Assembly (NCBI GenBank): GCA_040880365.1
Contig: JBBDIO010000284.1
Location: forward strand, 1 to 11,276
DNA length: 11,276 nucleotides
Origin: JBBDIO01 sp040880365
Lineage (GTDB): Bacteria; Chloroflexota; Anaerolineae; Caldilineales; Caldilineaceae
Direction of reading: 5' to 3'
Position numbers and translations under genes: made by a program
Notes under the pieces: model-generated
What the model was told of the DNA's origin: nothing
What the model saw: only the letters and a program-made list of their open reading frames with translations
Database searches by the model: none
Shown here: piece by piece, positions 7,005-11,276 of the stretch
How the letters are laid out: each line of letters starts with the position of its first letter
Position numbering within the stretch: position 1 is the stretch's first letter

Positions 7005-8025
7005 CTCACCTACACCTGCACCCACACCCAAACCGGCACCCGCACCTGCAACCGAACCGGGCACGCCCGTAGCAGTGCCAGATACAGTGTCAAACACCGT
7101 GTCAAACACCGTGTCAAACACTGTGCCAGCTACAGCGCCCAACAATGCGCTGAACGGCGAAATCAAACGCCGCGACTCGGCTTCTTTTGTGGCGCGCTTT
7201 CGGCGCAGCAACCGCGCGGTCTATGGCTTCAGCTTTCTGGTGATCATTGCCGCGTTCTCGTTTCTGGCCCCGGTCATCGCGCCCTATGCCGAACGCGACC
7301 AAAACCCGGTGCGCACCCAGCTTGCGCCCATGTCCACCTCTGAAATTGAAACCTATCACCTGCTGGGCACCGATGCGCTGGGCCGCGACATGCTCACGCG
7401 CCTCATGTATGGGGGGCGGATCTCGCTCATCGTCGGCCTGACGGTCGTCCTGGTTGCCGGCCTGATTGGCGTGCCCCTGGGTCTCGTCAGCGGCTATTTT
7501 GGTGGCTTCGCCGATACCCTCATCATGCGCCTGGTAGATATTACATTGGCGCTGCCCTTTATTCTCATGGCAATCGCCATCATGGCAGTCTTGGGCACCG
7601 GGCTGTACAATGTGATCTTCGTTCTGGCCCTCAGCAGCTGGGTCGGTTTTGCGCGCATTGTGCGCGGCACCGTGCTCAGCCTGCGCGAAATGCCGTTCAT
7701 CGAATCGGCGCGCGCGGTGGGCATGGGCAATACGCGCGTGGTGGCAGCCCATGTGCTGCCCAATGTGTGGACACCCATTCTTGTCATCGCGACCCAGGGC
7801 GTGGGCGGCGCGATTCTTGCCGAATCATCCCTCACCTTTTTGGGCCTGGGCATCTCGCCCCTGATACCCACCTGGGGCGCCATGATCGCCGATGGCCGCA
7901 ACTATCTCACCACCGCCTGGTGGATCTCCACCGTGCCCGGCGTTGTCCTCACCTTCACGGTCCTGTCCATCTACTTTCTGGGCGACGGACTGCGCGATGT
8001 GCTGGATCCCCGTCTGCGCATGTAA
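6997..8025 (+). CDS. ABC transporter permease, DppC/OppC type, with Pro/Ala- and repeat-rich N-terminal extension
   Basis: This 342-residue second permease completes the membrane channel with the preceding DppB-like subunit. The core begins around residue 60 with the family motif FRRSNRAVYGF, then TM1 (79-96). HLLGTDALGRDMLTRLMYGGR (121-141) is the diagnostic OppC/DppC periplasmic segment. Helices follow near 142-166, 176-200, 203-220, 260-277 and 310-330. The EAA loop is at 235-256 (IESARAVGMGNTRVVAAHVLPN) and the protein ends DVLDPRLRM as is typical. The oddity is residues 1-50: a Pro/Ala-rich run and then TVSN repeated three times. This makes the protein roughly 45 residues longer than usual. 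The overlap with the upstream stop codon supports the chosen start. No ATPase genes follow; the operon ends at a hairpin 23 bp after the stop. Confidence 0.94.
   Translation: MTSSPTPAPTPKPAPAPATEPGTPVAVPDTVSNTVSNTVSNTVPATAPNNALNGEIKRRDSASFVARFRRSNRAVYGFSFLVIIAAFSFLAPVIAPYAERDQNPVRTQLAPMSTSEIETYHLLGTDALGRDMLTRLMYGGRISLIVGLTVVLVAGLIGVPLGLVSGYFGGFADTLIMRLVDITLALPFILMAIAIMAVLGTGLYNVIFVLALSSWVGFARIVRGTVLSLREMPFIESARAVGMGNTRVVAAHVLPNVWTPILVIATQGVGGAILAESSLTFLGLGISPLIPTWGAMIADGRNYLTTAWWISTVPGVVLTFTVLSIYFLGDGLRDVLDPRLRM
7087..7122 (+). repeat. Three tandem 12-bp repeats inside the DppC-like gene
   Basis: The unit GTGTCAAACACC is repeated at 7087-7098, 7099-7110 and 7111-7122, with the last unit ending in T instead of C. 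The length is a multiple of three, so copy-number change keeps the frame and only alters the number of TVSN peptide repeats (residues 30-41). It follows a C- and A-rich low-complexity stretch coding for Pro, Ala and Thr. Confidence 0.9.
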
Positions 8026-8047
8026 TTGGCCGCATAATTCCTAAACA

Positions 8048-8088
8048 AAAGAGACCCGTCCCGGCTTGGGGCGGGTCTCTTTATTATC
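8048..8088. terminator. Bidirectional intrinsic terminator between convergent operons
   Basis: AAAGAGACCCGTCCC (8048-8062) pairs with GGGGCGGGTCTCTTT (8068-8082) over 15 positions with one G-U wobble and a five-base loop (GGCTT). On the plus strand a T-rich tail (TTTATTAT) follows. On the minus strand the stem is followed by TTTTGTTT, a better tail. It therefore ends both the transporter operon (stop 8025) and the leftward catabolic cluster (stop 8101). Confidence 0.9.
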
Positions 8089-8100
8089 TCCCTGGTCAGT

Positions 8101-8937
8101 TCACTCTGCGAGACGTGGTCCCCCGGCAATGGTATCCCGGCAGCGCGTGCAATGGCGGTCGGCGCAGTGGGTCAATTCGGGCTGGGCGCGGATCGCCGCG
8201 CTGGCCGCATCCAGCGTCGCCTGCGCGGGATAGATGCGCCATACGCAACGCCCCACGGTGATGCGCCGTTCCAGATGTGCCAGATGGGGGGCCAGATTTT
8301 CAAAGCCTTCGGAACAGCCGCCCACCGCAAACATAGCCGCATCGCCTGTGGGCGCATAGGCCCAGCGACGCAGCAGCTTGCGCCCGGCCTGCCGCTCGGC
8401 TTCATGCAGAATGGTCATGCGGGTCAGCCCCACGCCCATGAGCACAACCCACCCATCGGCGGCGGCCAGCCTGCGCAAGGGCGCAAAGACATTCGTGGCC
8501 GATTGCCCCGTGGTGAGCGACGCGGCCAGTGGTCCTACCGCGGCAAAAGAGCAGAGCGCATGAATACTGCGCCGCCGGGCAGGATCGGCCAGCAGCGCGG
8601 CAGGCAGCGCGCCCATCTCCGGGTCAATGGCCTGGCTATCGGGTGTGAAAATGCGGGTTTGCCCCAGCTTCCAGAGCAAGCGACGGGGAAATGCGCCATA
8701 GTCCCACCCATTGCGCGGCGGGCGCAAATGGGGCGGTGGCGCAATGGCATAGGCCGACCATGAAAAGGCGGGCGTCAACACCGTGCAACCAGCGGCGCGC
8801 AGACCGCGCACCACCGTCGCGCCGCCGCCCGTCACCCAGCCAAACGTACTCAGCGCGGCGTGCACGCCGACCGGCTTTTCGGCCAACCCGGCACGCCGAC
8901 AAGCGGCTTCGATAGTGGCAGCGTCTACGGTCAGCAT
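8101..8937 (-). CDS. AAC(3)-family acetyltransferase homologue with Cys-rich C-terminus
   Basis: This 278-residue protein resembles the aminoglycoside N3-acetyltransferase (Antibiotic_NAT/YokD) family, which transfers acetyl from acetyl-CoA to an amine. GVHAALSTFGWVTGGGATVVRGL (24-46) corresponds to the family's N-terminal vHsSl...G.v.GG segment. TPAFSWSAY (55-63) matches the tPtft strand. RSIHALCSFAAVGPLA (123-138) corresponds to the RS-HP-S-A-G region, with Ala where Pro is usual. VVLMGVGLTRMTILHEAE (164-181) holds the catalytic His178 and Glu181. The C-terminus carries H257-C258, H262-C263 and C266 (CX4CX2C), a possible metal site that I do not know from drug-resistance enzymes. No good Shine-Dalgarno is seen. 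It is last in a sugar-catabolism-like cluster, so acetylation of an amino sugar or similar metabolite is more likely than antibiotic resistance. That is inference. Confidence 0.8.
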   Translation of the reverse strand: MLTVDAATIEAACRRAGLAEKPVGVHAALSTFGWVTGGGATVVRGLRAAGCTVLTPAFSWSAYAIAPPPHLRPPRNGWDYGAFPRRLLWKLGQTRIFTPDSQAIDPEMGALPAALLADPARRRSIHALCSFAAVGPLAASLTTGQSATNVFAPLRRLAAADGWVVLMGVGLTRMTILHEAERQAGRKLLRRWAYAPTGDAAMFAVGGCSEGFENLAPHLAHLERRITVGRCVWRIYPAQATLDAASAAIRAQPELTHCADRHCTRCRDTIAGGPRLAE

Positions 8938-9004
8938 ATGGATTTTACCGTGCCATGAACACTCAATCAGCTGTGACGATACTTTGTACGACTGTCAGCG
9001 TGCG

Positions 9005-9649
9005 TCAGCGCGCGGCCCACTGCATCCCGCGCACCACGATTTCGCGCGCTTCGGGCACATCAAAATCCTTCGCCACATGGCCCAGCGACGAATAGAAAAC
9101 CCGCCCCGCGCCATAGCGCCGTTTCCACACAACAGGCATCACCACACCGTCGATCCACTCGGCATGTTCCCCCGAAAAGGTAGTGGTCGCCAACACCTGA
9201 TTCCCCGGATCCACATGCATATAATACTGTTCGGAGTGCATGGCAAAATCGCCCAATCCCTGGGTAATGGGATCGGCGTGGTCGATAATGTTTACAGTGT
9301 AGTCGATGATATTACCGGGGTGAGCCACCCACTGCCCGCCCACCATCCACTGATAGTTCACACTCTCGCGAAATGCATCGGCCATGCCGCCGTGCCAACC
9401 GGCAAGCCCCACGCCACTTTTCACCGCGCCCAGCAGACCCTGTTCCTGTTCCTTGCTGATTTTGCTCATGGTCCAGATGGGCACAATCAGATCCAACCCC
9501 TGCATAAATTCGGCATCCAGATAGGTATCCAGCGTGGCGGATACGGTGACATCGAAGCCTTTGTCGCGCAGAATCGGCGCGAAGAGATTGGCGCATTGCT
9601 CCGGTTCGTGTCCTTCCCAACCGCCCCAACAAACAAGTGCTTTTTGCAT
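9005..9649 (-). CDS. ThuA-domain protein (class I glutamine amidotransferase-like fold)
   Basis: This 214-residue protein matches the ThuA family, which was named from trehalose utilisation in Sinorhizobium and is often found beside sugar dehydrogenases and isomerases. ALVCWGGWEGHEP (4-16) is the opening strand and loop. DLIVPIWTMSKISKEQEQGL lies near 53-72. GVGLAGWHGGMADAF follows near 79-93, then WMVGGQWVAHPG. The later half has HSEQYYMHVDP, the GEHAEWIDGVVMPVVWKRRYGAGRVFYSSLGH segment, and a final helix. The Gly-Trp-His-Gly-Gly turn sits where true amidotransferases have their nucleophile elbow, but without the Cys, as is usual for ThuA. There is no signal peptide, so it is cytoplasmic. 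The start has a good AGGAAAAT Shine-Dalgarno. It lies 57 bp downstream of the isomerase gene. The biochemical activity is unknown for most of the family. Confidence 0.9.
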   Translation of the reverse strand: MQKALVCWGGWEGHEPEQCANLFAPILRDKGFDVTVSATLDTYLDAEFMQGLDLIVPIWTMSKISKEQEQGLLGAVKSGVGLAGWHGGMADAFRESVNYQWMVGGQWVAHPGNIIDYTVNIIDHADPITQGLGDFAMHSEQYYMHVDPGNQVLATTTFSGEHAEWIDGVVMPVVWKRRYGAGRVFYSSLGHVAKDFDVPEAREIVVRGMQWAAR

Positions 9650-9706
9650 GATTTTCCTGACTACTTAGTCCTGTAACGTGCGTCAAATCGGGCAGACATG
9701 CCCAGA

Positions 9707-10495
9707 TCAACCCGCGTCCTGATCGCAGACCACAAACGCCGCGGCCAGCGCATCCAGCGGATCGCCTTTGGGCTTGAATTCGTGGCCCAGATAGAGATCA
9801 TAGTCCGTTTCGGCAATCGCCCGGCAGATGCCCGCATAGTGAAGTTCCTGTGCATCATCCAGATCAAAACGGCCCGGCACGCCCGCGGTATGAAAATGGC
9901 CAATCCACTGCACGTTCTCGCGGATGGTGCGAATGATATCGCCCTCCATGATCTGCATGTGGTAGATATCATAGAGCAGCTTGACGCGCGGGCTGTTGAC
10001 CCGTTCGCAGACGGCCACGCCCCATGCGGTATGGTCACACTGATAGCCGGGATGATTGATCTTGGAATTGAGCAATTCCAGGTTCAGATTGACCCCTTTG
10101 GCTTCGGCATAGGGCGCAATCGCGGCCAGCCCATCGGCCACCGCGTCAATCGCTTCGCCCTCGGTCAGATGCGGGCGGCGGTTGCCGCTGAAGCAGATCA
10201 TACCGGGGATATTATAGGCCGCGGCCACATCGATAGACTCGCGCAACTCGGCTTCGATGCGCGCATGGTTGCCGCGCTTGTTGAGACCATCTTCCAGCGT
10301 GCCGTGCCCGTTGATGCTGGCAACCACCAGCCCGGCCGCGTGCGCGCTCTCGATAATCTCCACATAATTGGACGGTCTTCGCCAGAATTCCACCGCAGCG
10401 TAGCCGATGCGCGCCGCTTCGCCAAAGAGTCGCGGCAGATCGACTCCCGGCTTTTCAAACAGAGGATAACAAAACGATTGTTTAATCCGGGGCAT
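9707..10495 (-). CDS. Hydroxypyruvate isomerase-like sugar isomerase (AP endonuclease 2 TIM barrel)
   Basis: This 262-residue TIM-barrel protein is close in pattern to hydroxypyruvate isomerase (Hyi) and related keto-acid or sugar epimerases, which use a divalent metal and two glutamates. The metal and catalytic residues are visible. Glu140 is in NLNLELLNSK, Asp176 in KLLYDIYHMQ, His202 in IGHFHTAGVPGR with Arg209, and Glu239 in LGHEFKPKGD. The characteristic Hyi-like elements LFGEAARIGYAAVEFWRRP (23-41) and INGHG (61-65) are also present. Length matches the family (about 260). The gene lies 89 bp after the uronate-dehydrogenase-like SDR and before ThuA on the same strand, which suggests sugar-acid catabolism. 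No strong Shine-Dalgarno is present. Other members of this fold (IolE, OtnI, tagatose 3-epimerase) cannot be fully excluded, but the HxH...PGR pattern and length favour the Hyi/OtnI branch. Confidence 0.85.
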   Translation of the reverse strand: MPRIKQSFCYPLFEKPGVDLPRLFGEAARIGYAAVEFWRRPSNYVEIIESAHAAGLVVASINGHGTLEDGLNKRGNHARIEAELRESIDVAAAYNIPGMICFSGNRRPHLTEGEAIDAVADGLAAIAPYAEAKGVNLNLELLNSKINHPGYQCDHTAWGVAVCERVNSPRVKLLYDIYHMQIMEGDIIRTIRENVQWIGHFHTAGVPGRFDLDDAQELHYAGICRAIAETDYDLYLGHEFKPKGDPLDALAAAFVVCDQDAG

Positions 10496-10584
10496 AGCGT
10501 AAAATCACTTTCTGTGGTGTTAGAGGCTGGACAGGGGTCATCCTCGTGGCTCATCGTGGGCGCAACCGGCGCCGAACACGCAGG

Positions 10585-11276
10585 CTATAGCCACTTGTCC
10601 GCGGAATCCTGGGGCACATAGCCCAGCACATCGTGGGCGTGGCTCAGATCGCGATAGCCATAGCGATTGTTGGAGATCACATAGAAAATATCAAAGCGCA
10701 GTTCGGGCGGCGCGTCTATGGCCAGGCCAATCATAGTCGCAATATCGCGCTGGCTGCACCAGTTGGCATACTGGCGGGTCTGGGTAGGGCGATCTTCCGC
10801 ATTCACCACGCCAATGCGCAGACACAGAATCGAAATGTCGGTCGTATCCACAAAATGACGGGCCAACGCCTCGCCCCACAGTTTGGTCGCGCCATAGACG
10901 CCCCACGGCCGCGGCTCCGAGTGTTTGTCCATCAGCGGCCAACTCTGGGGCAGTTCGGCATAGCGGCCCTCGGCAATCGCCTTATATGGCTCATCCTGCT
11001 CCACGCTGGCAATCGTCGAGCCACTCGAAGCAAAGACCACGCGCTTCACCCCGGCATCGATAGCAGCCTGAAAGACATTGCGCGTGCCGATGATATTCAC
11101 ATTGAGCAGATCTTCCCACGGCGCATAAACATCGGCCACCGCGGCCAGATGCACAACCGTATCCACACCGTCGAATGCCGGGCGAATGGCGTCGAAATCC
11201 GTAATGCTCGCCTGGTGCGTCTCTACCCCCTCGACCGCGCTGCGATTGAGCGCGCGCAAGGTGTATTGGTCGGCCA
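10585..11276 (-). CDS. NAD-dependent epimerase/dehydratase, uronate dehydrogenase-like, 5' end missing
   Basis: This is an extended short-chain dehydrogenase that runs off the right edge without its N-terminal GxxGxxG nucleotide motif. The readable part starts ADQYTLRALNRS, so only a few tens of residues are missing. DTVVHLAAVADVYAPWEDLLNVNIIGT is the standard second half of the Rossmann domain. VVFASSGS supplies the catalytic Ser. VYGATKLWGE supplies the Tyr (codon 10894-10896) and Lys (codon 10882-10884). The C-terminal half, with LCLRIG, NWCSQRDIATMI, YVISNNRYGYRD and ALGYVPQD-like VLGYVPQDSA, strongly recalls uronate dehydrogenases, which oxidise galacturonate or glucuronate to the aldarolactone with NAD. 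A TTG at 11257-11259 can be read as a start, but the coding pattern continues upstream, so it is internal. It heads the visible cluster. Confidence 0.85.
   Translation of the reverse strand, partial: ADQYTLRALNRSAVEGVETHQASITDFDAIRPAFDGVDTVVHLAAVADVYAPWEDLLNVNIIGTRNVFQAAIDAGVKRVVFASSGSTIASVEQDEPYKAIAEGRYAELPQSWPLMDKHSEPRPWGVYGATKLWGEALARHFVDTTDISILCLRIGVVNAEDRPTQTRQYANWCSQRDIATMIGLAIDAPPELRFDIFYVISNNRYGYRDLSHAHDVLGYVPQDSADKWL

Noticed and set aside
7087..7122. Short CRISPR-like array
   Set aside because: Units are 12 bp with no spacers and lie in frame inside a permease gene, so they are simple coding tandem repeats.
8101..8937. Antibiotic resistance gene
   Set aside because: The family resemblance to AAC(3) is real, but the gene context is metabolic, there are no mobile-element signs, and key-region residues differ, so a resistance role is not supported.
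9690..9703. Hairpin GGGCA-GACA-TGCCC after the isomerase stop
   Set aside because: The stem is only 5 bp with no T-run, too weak to call a terminator.
9698..10621. 307-codon plus-strand open frame opposite the Hyi-like gene
   Set aside because: The opposite strand carries all catalytic residues of a known family. This frame shows no domain pattern.

Overview
The window reads as ordinary chromosomal DNA of a GC-rich bacterium. It holds ten protein genes: eight complete and two cut by the window edges. There are no tRNA, rRNA, transposase, phage or CRISPR signals. The gene mix fits a free-living heterotroph: a Tat-type lipoprotein solute-binding protein with Dpp/Opp-like permeases, a uronate-dehydrogenase-like SDR, a hydroxypyruvate-isomerase-like TIM barrel, a ThuA-like protein and a D-threonine-aldolase-like PLP enzyme. 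I lean towards Chloroflexota, but this rests on gene style only and is a low-confidence inference.

Layout. Positions 1-415 (minus) hold the N-terminal part of an M20 metallopeptidase. Between it and the next gene lies a perfect 25-bp inverted repeat whose arms are themselves palindromes (456-519). Positions 631-1542 (minus) encode a class I SAM methyltransferase with an acidic N-terminal tail. Diverging from it, 1686-2765 (plus) encodes a soluble GT-A/GT2-like glycosyltransferase candidate. Converging on that gene, 2800-3843 (minus) encodes a fold-type III PLP enzyme of the D-threonine aldolase/D-serine dehydratase group. The 491-bp gap 3844-4334 contains a textbook sigma70-type promoter (TTGACA-17-TATAAT), which implies a leader of about 300 nt ahead of the transporter.

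The transporter operon (4335-8025, plus) encodes a family 5 solute-binding lipoprotein and two DppB/DppC-type permeases. Two hairpins separate the binding protein from the permeases. A 15-bp hairpin at 8048-8082 closes the operon. No ATPase genes are present, so the transporter must use ATPases encoded elsewhere.

A minus-strand cluster runs from the right edge back to 8101. In transcription order it encodes a uronate-dehydrogenase-like SDR (5' end missing), a Hyi/IolE-like sugar isomerase, a ThuA-domain protein and an AAC(3)-family acetyltransferase homologue with a Cys-rich C-terminus. Gaps are 57-89 bp, all on one strand, and the cluster ends at the same hairpin, which works in both directions. 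I read it as a probable sugar or sugar-acid catabolic operon facing a substrate importer. That link is inferred from context and is not proven by the sequence. I do not see clear evidence for a wholly new biological system. The points most worth checking are the nested palindrome, the strong promoter with a long leader, the isomerase/ThuA/AAC(3)-like cluster, and unusual residues in the PLP enzyme and the AAC(3) homologue.
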